A DNA stretch of 64,000 nucleotides from Bradyrhizobium sp. LTSP849 (GTDB taxonomy: Bacteria > Pseudomonadota > Alphaproteobacteria > Rhizobiales > Xanthobacteraceae). Within the stretch, counting starts at the first letter, position 1; the number at the start of each line of letters is the position of its first letter. The position numbers were made by a program, and so were the translations under genes. Shown here one piece after another: positions 8,137-16,537 of this stretch. A model generated the notes under the pieces. The model ran no database searches. It was given only the letters and a program-made list of their open reading frames with translations, and was not told the DNA's origin. The stretch spans positions 372,001 to 436,000 of the forward strand of contig NZ_JYMR01000045.1 in NCBI RefSeq assembly GCF_000938255.1, read 5' to 3'.

Positions 8137-8877
8137 TCAGGACGCCAGGGTCTTGGTCTCGTCCGACGCGCGTTCGGCGGCGAGGTGCAACATGCCGTCG
8201 GCGGCCGAGATGACCTGGTCGATCAGCACATTGGTCGCGGAGATGTTGAGCCGGGTCTCGATCCAGTGCCAGAGGCCGCGGATTTCCTCGGTCGACTTGC
8301 CGTTGGGTGCGAATTCGCTGACGGCGAGGCCGTTGGCGAGCGAGTCCTGGTGATCATTGCGCATCACGATCAGCGGACGCGCGAGCACCTCGGAGAGATC
8401 GAGCGCGGCCTCCTCGGCGAGCGTGTTGGCCGCGTTGTCGATGCGCTGGCCGCGGATCGGCGTCTGGTTCAGCACGAAGCTGTAGGGCCGCTTCCAGGCG
8501 CGCGCGACGCTGAGGGTGGAGACGGTGGCCTCGATGTCGGCGACGCTCGGGCGGGCCGGGATCAGGCAGAGGTCGGAATGGCGGATCGCGGCGGTGGTCG
8601 CGGCGCTGAGGCCGGCGGCGGTATCGACGATCGCGAGCTGGAGGCCGCTATCGGCGAGCATCTTCAGCCGCGGCTCGATATCGGCAGCGTGATAGATCGG
8701 CTCGACCACGAGATCCTCGGTGGTGCGGCGGCGCTGCCAGTTGGACAGGGTGCCCTGCGGGTCGGTCTCGATCAGGCGGACGGTGAAGCCGGCCTGCTTG
8801 GCTGCCAGCGCGAGGCCGATGGCGAGCGTGCTCTTGCCGCTGCCACCCTTTTGGGTGGCCAGTACGATCGTGTGCAT
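8137..8877 (-). CDS. Orphan ParA/MinD-family ATPase
   Basis: 246 residues with the deviant Walker A motif KGGSGKST at residues 10-17, whose first Lys is the signature Lys of the family, a DPQGT segment (Walker A' region) and IVDTAAG (Walker B). Members bind ATP as a sandwich dimer and position DNA, chemoreceptors, carboxysomes or flagella. No parB, centromere array, chemotaxis or flagellar gene is adjacent, so the cargo cannot be named. The length matches small chromosomal ParA-like proteins. It is transcribed away from the gamma-glutamyltransferase gene. Confidence 0.88.
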   Translation of the reverse strand: MHTIVLATQKGGSGKSTLAIGLALAAKQAGFTVRLIETDPQGTLSNWQRRRTTEDLVVEPIYHAADIEPRLKMLADSGLQLAIVDTAAGLSAATTAAIRHSDLCLIPARPSVADIEATVSTLSVARAWKRPYSFVLNQTPIRGQRIDNAANTLAEEAALDLSEVLARPLIVMRNDHQDSLANGLAVSEFAPNGKSTEEIRGLWHWIETRLNISATNVLIDQVISAADGMLHLAAERASDETKTLAS

Positions 8878-9117
8878 TTGAAGATAAATCCTTTGGAGTG
8901 CTCGGGTCAGGAAAACGCCACGCGAACGTGCATCAATGGGGATGCTGAGCTCTTCTCGCTCAGGACGTGCCGGCCCGATCCAAAGGGGGATCGCGGATGT
9001 CCGAATCAGCAGTAACGATGATGGCAGAATCAGGAATGCCAGCTAATCCGTACCATTACTGGACCCGTAATCGTGCGTGTGATGTGCTCGCCGCCGTGAA
9101 TAAGAGGGACAGGCGGC

Positions 9118-10797
9118 ATGAGCGGAAATTGGCGCGACCGGACGGCGACGACCTTTGAGTGCCAGAAAATGCCGGCGGTCTCGAGCCGCGGCATGGTGGT
9201 CAGCAACCATCCGCTGGCCTCCAGCGCCGGCGCCGAGATGCTGGCGGCCGGCGGCAACGCCATTGATGCTGCGATCGCGACCCTGTTCACGCTGACCGTG
9301 GTCGAGCCGATGATGGTCGGCATCATCGGCGGCGGCATGGCGCATATCCGGCTGGCCGACGGCAGCCATCGCTTCATCGACGGCCAGAGCACCGTGCCCG
9401 CGGCGGTGCGCGACACCACCTACACGTCGAAGCCGGGCTCGGCGCACGACGTGTTCGACACCGTCGGCAATGAGAATCTCACCGGTCCGAAGGCGGTTGC
9501 CACGCCGGGCTCGCTGAAAGCCTGGTGCGAGACGCTGCGCCGGTTTGGCACGATGCCGCTTGCTGACGTGATGCAGCCCGCGATCAAGCATGCCGCCCGC
9601 GGCTATGCGGCCACGCCCTATTTGCACGAATGCATCAGCGAGAGCGCCGCCGAGATGCGCAAGGACAAGCCGATCGCGGCGATCTATTTGCCGAACGGCG
9701 AGCCGCTGAAGGTCGGCGAGCGCGTGGTGCAGGCCGAATATGGCGAGACGCTCCGGTATATAGCCGACCATGGCGAGAAGGCGCTCTACGAGGGGCCGCT
9801 CGGCGACATCCTCGTCGACTACATGGAGAAGACCGGCGGTTTCATCCGCCGCAACGATCTCATGAACTACAAGACCGTCGAACGGCAACCGATCCGCGCC
9901 GACTATCGCGGCTGGACCATCCTTGGCCCGCCGCCGCCCGCGGCCTCAGGCGTGCATATCGCGCAGATGCTGAACATTCTGGAGGGTTATGACATCGGCG
10001 GCCTCGGCTTCGGCACGCCGGAGACCATTCACTATCTCGCCGAAGTCCTGAAGATCGCCTTTGCCGATCGTGCCGCGGCCAGCGGCGATCCGGACTACGT
10101 CGGCGTGCCCGTGGAGCGGTTGACGTCGAAGGCCTATGCCGAGGAACGTCGCCGCGCAATCGATCCGGCGCGGGCGCAGGCCTGGGGCGCCGGCGTGGCG
10201 CCGCTCGAAGGTGCGCACACCACGCACATGACGGCGGGAGATTCTTTCGGAAATGTGGTCGCGACCACGCAGACCATTAACAATCTGTTCGGCGCAAAGA
10301 TCATGATCCCGAGCCTCGGCGCCATCGCCAACAATTACATGAACCTGTTCGATCCGCGTCCCGGCCACGCGCTCTCGCTGGCGCCGGGCAAGCGCGTCAC
10401 CACCTCGATGTCGCCGATGATGGCGCTGCGCGACGGCAAGCTGCGCTATGCGCTCGGGCTACCCGGCGGCAAGCGCATCTTCCCGAGCGCGATGCAGGCG
10501 CTAGTCAATCTGATCGACCACGGCATGAGCTTGCAGGAGGCGGTCGAGGCGCCGCGAGTCTGGACCGAGGGCAATGCGCTCGAGGTCGAGCAGAAGGTGC
10601 CCGAGGCTGTGCGCACAAAACTCGCGAGCCTGGGCCACAAGGTCCAGCCCGTTGCGACGGTTGCCGGCGGCATGAATGCGATTGCGTTCCACGACGACGG
10701 GAGCATGACCGGCGCGGCCTGCTGGCGCGCCGACGGCACGCCGGTCGGGATTTCGGGCGGCCTCGCGCGCAGCGGTGTCAGGTTCAGGTTGAGTTAG
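9118..10797 (+). CDS. ggt: Gamma-glutamyltransferase family Ntn-hydrolase
   Basis: 559 residues. Enzymes of this family hydrolyse or transfer gamma-glutamyl groups (glutathione and analogues) after self-cleaving at a Thr that becomes the N-terminal nucleophile. The conserved N-terminal SSRGMVVSNHPLASSAG and GGNAIDAAIA are clear. The probable processing site is the Thr cluster in AHTTHMTAGD, followed by ATTQTINNLFGA, and the loop TTSMSPMMALRDGKL is typical. There is no signal peptide, unlike periplasmic E. coli Ggt, which suggests a cytoplasmic amidase/acylase-like member, so substrate is uncertain. The start is supported only weakly: AGGCGGC lies upstream of the ATG. Confidence 0.87.
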   Translation: MSGNWRDRTATTFECQKMPAVSSRGMVVSNHPLASSAGAEMLAAGGNAIDAAIATLFTLTVVEPMMVGIIGGGMAHIRLADGSHRFIDGQSTVPAAVRDTTYTSKPGSAHDVFDTVGNENLTGPKAVATPGSLKAWCETLRRFGTMPLADVMQPAIKHAARGYAATPYLHECISESAAEMRKDKPIAAIYLPNGEPLKVGERVVQAEYGETLRYIADHGEKALYEGPLGDILVDYMEKTGGFIRRNDLMNYKTVERQPIRADYRGWTILGPPPPAASGVHIAQMLNILEGYDIGGLGFGTPETIHYLAEVLKIAFADRAAASGDPDYVGVPVERLTSKAYAEERRRAIDPARAQAWGAGVAPLEGAHTTHMTAGDSFGNVVATTQTINNLFGAKIMIPSLGAIANNYMNLFDPRPGHALSLAPGKRVTTSMSPMMALRDGKLRYALGLPGGKRIFPSAMQALVNLIDHGMSLQEAVEAPRVWTEGNALEVEQKVPEAVRTKLASLGHKVQPVATVAGGMNAIAFHDDGSMTGAACWRADGTPVGISGGLARSGVRFRLS

Positions 10798-11069
10798 CCG
10801 CGTCTTCATGAACACGGCGCGTCCGCTTTTCGGATGCGGCAGAAATCGTCCAATCGCCCGTAGATGTCGCCTTTGATCTGAAGCGGACGCAAATCCTATA
10901 TTTGGCAGTTTTTGAACCTCCGCGGCGGTTTTCGGACGATTGCGTTCGCGGCTGCGAGGCAGATGCCGCATGGTTGTCCCGACCGACGTGGATGACGACA
11001 CAAGTCGGGCACTGTAAGCTGCGCAACTCTGGCGGCAGGCTTGTCGACCAGCGGAGTAAGGTTGCGCGT

Positions 11070-12167
11070 ATGGGAAGGGATTTGATCGGCGACTTCTTGG
11101 CCGGGGGCGGCGAATTGGGCGCTTTGACGCGCGCGCTCGACTGGTCGAAGACGTCCGTTGGTTCCCCGGAAACCTGGCCCCAAAGTCTTCGGGTTACGGT
11201 TCGACTTGTTCTGACCTCGCGCCACCCGATGTTCATTTGGTGGGGACCAGACCTCATCCAGTTCTATAACGATGCATACCGGGAGACGATGGGCCCCGAA
11301 AGGCATCCAAGCGCACTGGGAGCACAGGGCCGCGAGTGTTGGGCTGAGATCTGGGACATCATCGGCCCTCAGATCGAGTACGTCATGTCCGGCAAGGGTG
11401 CGACCTGGAATGAGGACCAGCTTGTGCCGGTCACGCGCCACGGCCGTCGCGAGGACGTCTGGTGGACGTATAGCTTTGGCCCGATCGATCTTGAAGGCGA
11501 GGTGGGTGGCGTGCTTGTGGTCTGCAAGGATGTCACGTCCGAACATATGGCAAGGGAAGCGCTGGGCCTCATCAACGAGGAGCTGAAGCACCGCGTCAAG
11601 AACACGCTTGCAGTCCTGAGCGCGGTAGCTGCGCAGACATTTCGCGATCCAACCAGCAAAGCCGATCTCGAAAAGTACCAGGCACGGCTCGGCGCGTTTG
11701 GACGAGCTCAGGACCTGCTGACCGCATCAAATTGGGCGGCTGCGCCACTCCACGATGTGATCGGTACTGCTCTGACACCTTACCGGACAGGTGAGGGCCG
11801 CTTCACGGTCTCGGGTCCCCCGCTTGTTGTGAAATCTCGACAAGCGCTTGCTCTGTCACTGGCGCTCCACGAACTCGCGACCAACGCCTTGAAGTACGGC
11901 GCTCTGACCGCGGCGAGTGGTCGCGTGTCGATTGCATGGACATGCGAGGATCAGGACGGTGAGCCCAAATTCGTTTTCGTCTGGCAGGAATTTGGCGGTC
12001 CAACGGCGTCGACGCCCACCCGCGTCGGCTTTGGTTCACGCCTCATTTCGCGGGTGTTGGAAGACGATTTCAAAGGTTCCGTGGATGTTACCTATGAGTC
12101 GACGGGTCTCGTTTGCCGCCTGACGGCCCCCCTCGAAAATCTGGCAAGTTCTCCAAAAGGCACGTGA
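11070..12167 (+). CDS. HWE-family sensor histidine kinase with N-terminal PAS domain
   Basis: 365 residues from the ATG at 11070; an upstream in-frame extension to 10902 lacks similarity to anything I recognise. Residues about 30-160 form a PAS-like sensor (WWGPDLIQFYNDAYRETMG, then VTRHGRREDVWW). The kinase core is of the HWE type: phospho-acceptor His174 in ELKHRVKNTLAVLS, the HELATNALKYGAL box supplying the family His and Asn, and WQEFGGP supplying the Trp and Glu. HWE kinases are abundant in Rhizobiales and often serve light, redox or general stress signalling. No response regulator gene is adjacent. It is cytoplasmic, with no membrane helix seen. Confidence 0.9.
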   Translation: MGRDLIGDFLAGGGELGALTRALDWSKTSVGSPETWPQSLRVTVRLVLTSRHPMFIWWGPDLIQFYNDAYRETMGPERHPSALGAQGRECWAEIWDIIGPQIEYVMSGKGATWNEDQLVPVTRHGRREDVWWTYSFGPIDLEGEVGGVLVVCKDVTSEHMAREALGLINEELKHRVKNTLAVLSAVAAQTFRDPTSKADLEKYQARLGAFGRAQDLLTASNWAAAPLHDVIGTALTPYRTGEGRFTVSGPPLVVKSRQALALSLALHELATNALKYGALTAASGRVSIAWTCEDQDGEPKFVFVWQEFGGPTASTPTRVGFGSRLISRVLEDDFKGSVDVTYESTGLVCRLTAPLENLASSPKGT

Positions 12168-12237
12168 GAAGCGGCGTGTTTGGCGGCGCGGCGTTTCTTG
12201 CGAACGGCGTCCGGGATACGAGCGCAAGCGCCGCGGG

Positions 12238-13599
12238 TTACTTCCGCACGCAGATCACGCGCACGACGCTAGCTTTCGCATCCGTCGAACTGCCGTTCGC
12301 GGTGACGCCGTTCGCCTTCAGGAAATCGCGCACCGCATCTGCGGAGACCATCGCGGCCTGTGATGCCGGCACCGCTGTTGCAGGTCCTGCAACCATGACC
12401 GGCTTCAACAGCGCGATCCCTGCGAACTTGCCGTCGCCATCGATCGCCGGGCTGCCGGAAAATCCAACCGCCGGCGGCGGTGACAGCGCGGCATCGCCGC
12501 CGCCGGCCGATGCCAGCGCGGCCTTGACACTCGACGCACCGGCCGCGCCGCCCTGGCTCTGCGGATCCGTAATGCCGATGACATCGACATTCGTCTTCGC
12601 CGTACCGCTCGTGAGGTTGAGCGGCTTCAGGCCGCGCGCGCCGTAGATATGCAGCAGCGCGAGATCGTGCTCCTTGTCCTCGGCGAGACGATCCGCATTG
12701 CCATAGCCGCCGATCGTGATGGCGAGGCAAGCGTCGGTGACGAGACGGTCGGCGATAATCGCGCCGTCATCACTGACGACGATGCCGGTGCCATATTCGA
12801 CCGTCTTGCGCGGCGGCGGTCCGGCTTGCGGTCCTGACGGAAATGCGTTGAACGCGCTCGACATCGCGATCACGACCGGCTCGACCGTGTTCTCGGTGGC
12901 CTGGTCGTAGAGGATCGTCATGATGCGGACTTCGTCGCCCTTGAAGGTGCCGCGCACGTAAAACTTTTTGAGGCCCTGGAGTCCCGACAGCACGAAGAAG
13001 TCGGGCTTCACCACGGTGTAGTCGACCTTGCGTCCGGCCGGCTCCTTCTTCTCCGTTTCCGCGAGCTTTGCCGTGGTCGGGTTCGCTTCCTTGCGGCGGC
13101 TGAGCAGCACCTGCACCGTTCCGGTCGGCGAGGTCCATTTCGAGCCGTTGGCGTCGGTCGCCTGCTGCGGCACCAGCTTGCCGGGGATGCCGAGTCGCGC
13201 GCCGCTGGTCGGCTCCATCACGATCTTCCAGCCGACATTGTCCTGCTTCCGCCGCGCGGTCTCGGCGAGTGCGGCGCGTTCCTGCGGATTGAGCACGCCG
13301 GTCGGCTTGCCGCCCTTGGCCTTCTGATACTCCTTGATCGCGTCGACCATGCGCGCGCTGAGGTCGCCGGTGATGGCGCCGTTATATTCGCCGACCCAGG
13401 CGAGATCAGATTGCAGCGACAGCCGCTCGGCCTGCGCCATGGCGTCCGCGGTCTCGGACGGCGTCTGCAAGGCCGGTGGACGGATCGGGACGGTCTGGAC
13501 CACCTTCGGCTTGGAGCCGGGGATCTGCGGTGCCGTCATCTGGGCGTTCGCGCCTGTGGCAGCCGCGAACATCAGTGTTGCCGCAAGCATCGATCTCAT
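12238..13599 (-). CDS. Secreted trypsin-like serine protease homologue lacking the catalytic His, with peptidoglycan-binding-like domain
   Basis: 453 residues from the ATG at 13599, chosen because it gives a clean signal peptide (MRSMLAATLMFAAATGANA, then QMT). Residues about 60-115 resemble a peptidoglycan-binding repeat (LAWVGEYNGAITGDLSARMV). Residues about 270-450 have the shape of an S1-type protease: the Asp region EHDLALLHI and the Ser motif GFSGSPAID are intact. The His motif, normally TNxHVV, reads ADRLVTDAC, so His is Leu286. The protein is therefore probably a non-catalytic binder or regulator in the periplasm. It is divergent from the moeB-like gene. Confidence 0.75.
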   Translation of the reverse strand: MRSMLAATLMFAAATGANAQMTAPQIPGSKPKVVQTVPIRPPALQTPSETADAMAQAERLSLQSDLAWVGEYNGAITGDLSARMVDAIKEYQKAKGGKPTGVLNPQERAALAETARRKQDNVGWKIVMEPTSGARLGIPGKLVPQQATDANGSKWTSPTGTVQVLLSRRKEANPTTAKLAETEKKEPAGRKVDYTVVKPDFFVLSGLQGLKKFYVRGTFKGDEVRIMTILYDQATENTVEPVVIAMSSAFNAFPSGPQAGPPPRKTVEYGTGIVVSDDGAIIADRLVTDACLAITIGGYGNADRLAEDKEHDLALLHIYGARGLKPLNLTSGTAKTNVDVIGITDPQSQGGAAGASSVKAALASAGGGDAALSPPPAVGFSGSPAIDGDGKFAGIALLKPVMVAGPATAVPASQAAMVSADAVRDFLKANGVTANGSSTDAKASVVRVICVRK

Positions 13600-13689
13600 G
13601 ACAAATCCAGCCAGCCCATTGAACGTGCTGCCATTGAAGCACATCTCGTTGGTCGCGACCAATGTTGGGGCGGTTCAGGAGAAGAGAAG

Positions 13690-14496
13690 TTGCTGAGCCC
13701 GGACGAACTCGAACGCTATGCCCGCCATATCGTGCTGCGCGATGTCGGCGGACCGGGCCAGGCTGCGCTGAAACGGGCCTCGGTGCTGGTGATCGGCGCC
13801 GGCGGGCTCGGCGCGCCGGCGCTGATGTATCTGGCGGCCGCCGGAGTCGGCACACTTGGCGTTGTCGATGACGACGTCGTCTCGCTGTCAAATCTTCAAC
13901 GCCAGGTCATCCATACGACGCCCGACATCGGACGCCACAAGGTCGAGAGCGCCGCCGAGCGGATCGCGGCCCTCAATCCGCATGTGCGTTTCGTCGGTCA
14001 CGCCACCTGGCTCAACGCCGACAATGCGCTCTCGTTGATCGGCGATTACGATCTGGTGCTGGACGGCTCCGACAATTTCTCGACGCGCTATCTGGCCTCG
14101 GACGCCTGCTTCTTTGCGAAGAAGCCACTGATCACCGCGGCGCTGGGCACCTTCGACGGTTCGCTCACCACCATCCGCGCACATGAAAAGAACGAGCAGG
14201 GCGTGTTCAATCCAACCTATCGCTGCCTGTTTCCGGAGGCGCCGCCGCCGGGCACCGTGCCGGCCTGCGCCGAGGCCGGCGTCATGGGCGCGCTGGCTGG
14301 CGTCATGGGCTCGATGATGGCGCTGGAGGCGATCCGCGAGATTGTCGGCTTCGGTGACGGCCTGGTCGGCCGCCTCCTGATGATCGATGCGCGCGCGATG
14401 CGCTTTGAGACGTTGCGCTATGCGCGCGATCCGGCCAACCCGCTCAATGGCGATGGGCCGGTCATCACTGACCTGAGCGCCCATCGCACGAGCTGA
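13690..14496 (+). CDS. moeB: MoeB/ThiF/HesA-family adenylyltransferase
   Basis: 268 residues starting at TTG 13690, chosen because AGGAGAAG lies just upstream and the protein then opens with the family's LSPDELERYARHIVL. It adenylates the C-terminal glycine of a ubiquitin-like sulfur carrier (MoaD or ThiS). GAGGLGAPAL is the ATP loop, DDDVVSLSNLQRQ holds the conserved Asp and Arg, and LDGSDNFSTRY is typical. The zinc site is reduced: E. coli MoeB has CYRC where this has PTYRC, and no second CxxC pair follows. No sulfur-carrier gene is adjacent, so MoaD versus ThiS cannot be decided. Confidence 0.85.
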   Translation: MLSPDELERYARHIVLRDVGGPGQAALKRASVLVIGAGGLGAPALMYLAAAGVGTLGVVDDDVVSLSNLQRQVIHTTPDIGRHKVESAAERIAALNPHVRFVGHATWLNADNALSLIGDYDLVLDGSDNFSTRYLASDACFFAKKPLITAALGTFDGSLTTIRAHEKNEQGVFNPTYRCLFPEAPPPGTVPACAEAGVMGALAGVMGSMMALEAIREIVGFGDGLVGRLLMIDARAMRFETLRYARDPANPLNGDGPVITDLSAHRTS

Positions 14497-14498
14497 CG

Positions 14499-15506
14499 TT
14501 ACATCGTGGCCGGCTTCTCGCTGTCGAGATGCGCCATCTGCTCGGCGGCATAGCGCGTGCCCGAGGCGACGTTCGGCGGGAAGGCTTTGGCCAGCGCGGC
14601 AAGATGCGCAGGCGTCAGCGTCACCTTGGTCGCGCCGAGCGCCTCGGTGAGACGGTTGCGAGTGCGGGCGCCGACCAGTGGCACGATCTCCTGGCCCTGC
14701 GCCGCCACCCAGGCAATCGCGACCTGCGCCGGCGTCGCGCCGACGTCCTTGGCGATCACGCGCAGGGAGTCCACCAACGCGAGATTGGCGTCGAGATTCG
14801 CGCCCTGGAAGCGCGGGCCCATCAGCCGGAAGTCCTTGCCGACCTTGCCAGAGTCCTTCGACCAATGGCCGCTGATCAGGCCGCGCGCCAGCACGCCATA
14901 GGCGGTGATGCCGATGCCGAGCTCGCGGCAGGTCTTCAAAATGTCGCGCTCGATGCCACGAGCGATCAGCGAATATTCGATCTGGAGATCGACGATCGGA
15001 TGCACGGCATGCGCGCGGCGGAGGGTGTCGGAGCCGACCTCGGACAGGCCGATATGCTTGACGTAGCCGGCCTTCACCATCTCGGCGATACCGCCGATCG
15101 TCTCCTCGATGGGAATGCTGGGATCAAGCCGCGCCGGGCGGTAGACGTCGATGTAGTCGGTGCCAAGCCGTTGCAGTGAATAGGCCAGAAAATTCTTGAT
15201 TGCGGTCGGCCGGCAATCCATTCCGGCGAATTCGCCGGCGGGACCGCGCAGCGGGCCGAACTTGACGCTGAGCTGCACTTTCTCGCGCGGGACATCCTTC
15301 AGTGCCTCCCGGATCAGCATTTCATTGTGGCCCATGGTGTAGAAATCGCCGGTGTCGAGCAGTGTGATGCCGGCATCGAGCGCCGCATGGATGGTGGCGA
15401 TGCTCTCGCCGCGATCGGTCGGGCCATAGGCGTCCGACAGCGCCATACAGCCGAGACCAAGGCTTGAGACGTTGGGGCCGGTTGAACCGAGTTTGTACTG
15501 TTCCAT
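14499..15506 (-). CDS. Aldo/keto reductase
   Basis: 335 residues from the ATG at 15506, preceded by GGAGAG. A TIM-barrel NADPH-dependent oxidoreductase: SSLGLGCMALSDAYGP opens the barrel, DTGDFYTMGHNE provides Asp51 and Tyr56, and LSVKFG gives Lys82. The fourth tetrad residue, a His in most relatives (IDLYxxHRxDP), is Ala125 in IDVYRPARLDP. The C-terminal VPLVGARTRNRLTEAL is the cofactor-binding end. It is divergent from a LysR-type gene 116 nt away, which is the likely regulator. The substrate is unknown. Confidence 0.9.
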   Translation of the reverse strand: MEQYKLGSTGPNVSSLGLGCMALSDAYGPTDRGESIATIHAALDAGITLLDTGDFYTMGHNEMLIREALKDVPREKVQLSVKFGPLRGPAGEFAGMDCRPTAIKNFLAYSLQRLGTDYIDVYRPARLDPSIPIEETIGGIAEMVKAGYVKHIGLSEVGSDTLRRAHAVHPIVDLQIEYSLIARGIERDILKTCRELGIGITAYGVLARGLISGHWSKDSGKVGKDFRLMGPRFQGANLDANLALVDSLRVIAKDVGATPAQVAIAWVAAQGQEIVPLVGARTRNRLTEALGATKVTLTPAHLAALAKAFPPNVASGTRYAAEQMAHLDSEKPATM

Positions 15507-15622
15507 GTTGGCTCTCCTCGAAAAGGCGGCTGATTGCGCCGCGTGACGAGGGCAGATATGCGTCCGCTCCATTGCGCCGATAAGCTGGACAATCGAGAAT
15601 GGTCTGTTCATCATGTCGAACA

Positions 15623-16534
15623 ATGGCCAATCCCGACCTGCGCGATCTCGATGCCTTCGTGGCAGTCGCCCGCACCCGCAATTTCCGGCGCGCGGCGGTC
15701 GAAATTCGTGTGTCGGTGTCGAGCCTTAGCCAGCGGCTGCGCGACCTGGAGGAGGGCCTCGGCGTCCGCCTGATGAACCGCACCACCCGCAGCGTCGCGC
15801 TGACTGAGGCGGGTGAGCTGCTGCTGTCGCGGGTGGCGCCGGCCCTGCGCGATGTCGGCGATGCCCTGGATCAGGTCCGGGGCCTGCGCGAGGTCGCCTC
15901 GGGCCGCCTCCGCATCAACGCGCCGCCGCCGGCCGTCGATCTCGTGATGGCCCCGATGATCGGGCCGTTTCTCGAAGCGCATCCCCTGGTCGACCTCGAC
16001 ATCGTTTCCGAAAGCGGTTTCGTCGACATCGTCAGCGCCGGCTACGATGCCGGCGTGCGCTATGGCGAGCATCTGGCGCAGGACATGGTGGCTATCCCGC
16101 TGAGCGGTCCGCAGCATTATGTCGTCGTCGCATCGCCCGCTTACGTCGCGCGCCGCGGTCGACCAAAGCATCCGAAGGATTTGCTCGACCATGATTGCAT
16201 CCGCGCCCGCTATTCGAGCGGCGTCATGCATGATTGGGATTTCGAGAAGGGTGGCCAGCTCATGAAGGTCGATCCGCCGGCCAAGCTGATCTCGAGCAAT
16301 ATGGGCCTTGCGATGCGCGCCGCGCTCGACGGCGTCGGCATCTGGGCAACGCTTGATGGCTATGTCAGTGAAGCCGTAAAGTCCGGCGCGCTGGTCAGCT
16401 TGCTCCAGGATTGGTGCGAGCCGTTTCCCGGGCCGTTCCTGTACTATCCAAGCCGACGACAGGTGCCGCCGGCGCTACGCGCGTTCATCGATTTCGTCGC
16501 AGACTGGCGCAAGCGCGAAACGCGCGGGAAATAG
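15623..16534 (+). CDS. LysR-type transcriptional regulator, probably of the divergent aldo/keto reductase
   Basis: 303 residues from the ATG at 15623. The N-terminal winged helix-turn-helix is clear (LRDLDAFVAVARTRNFRRAA, VSVSSLSQRLRDLEEGLGV, RTTRSVALTEAGE). A periplasmic-binding-protein-like effector domain follows from about residue 90 (GRLRINAPPPAVDLVM). LysR regulators usually control the gene divergent from them, here the aldo/keto reductase starting at 15506. It belongs to the CrgA/DsdC-like subgroup by the RINAP stretch. The effector is unknown. Confidence 0.93.
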   Translation: MANPDLRDLDAFVAVARTRNFRRAAVEIRVSVSSLSQRLRDLEEGLGVRLMNRTTRSVALTEAGELLLSRVAPALRDVGDALDQVRGLREVASGRLRINAPPPAVDLVMAPMIGPFLEAHPLVDLDIVSESGFVDIVSAGYDAGVRYGEHLAQDMVAIPLSGPQHYVVVASPAYVARRGRPKHPKDLLDHDCIRARYSSGVMHDWDFEKGGQLMKVDPPAKLISSNMGLAMRAALDGVGIWATLDGYVSEAVKSGALVSLLQDWCEPFPGPFLYYPSRRQVPPALRAFIDFVADWRKRETRGK

Positions 16535-16537
16535 ATC

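Noticed and set aside
8967..9158. Small plus-strand frame (63 codons) overlapping the ggt start
   Set aside because: No clear ribosome site and a 41-nt overlap with ggt in another frame; a leader peptide is possible but unsupported.
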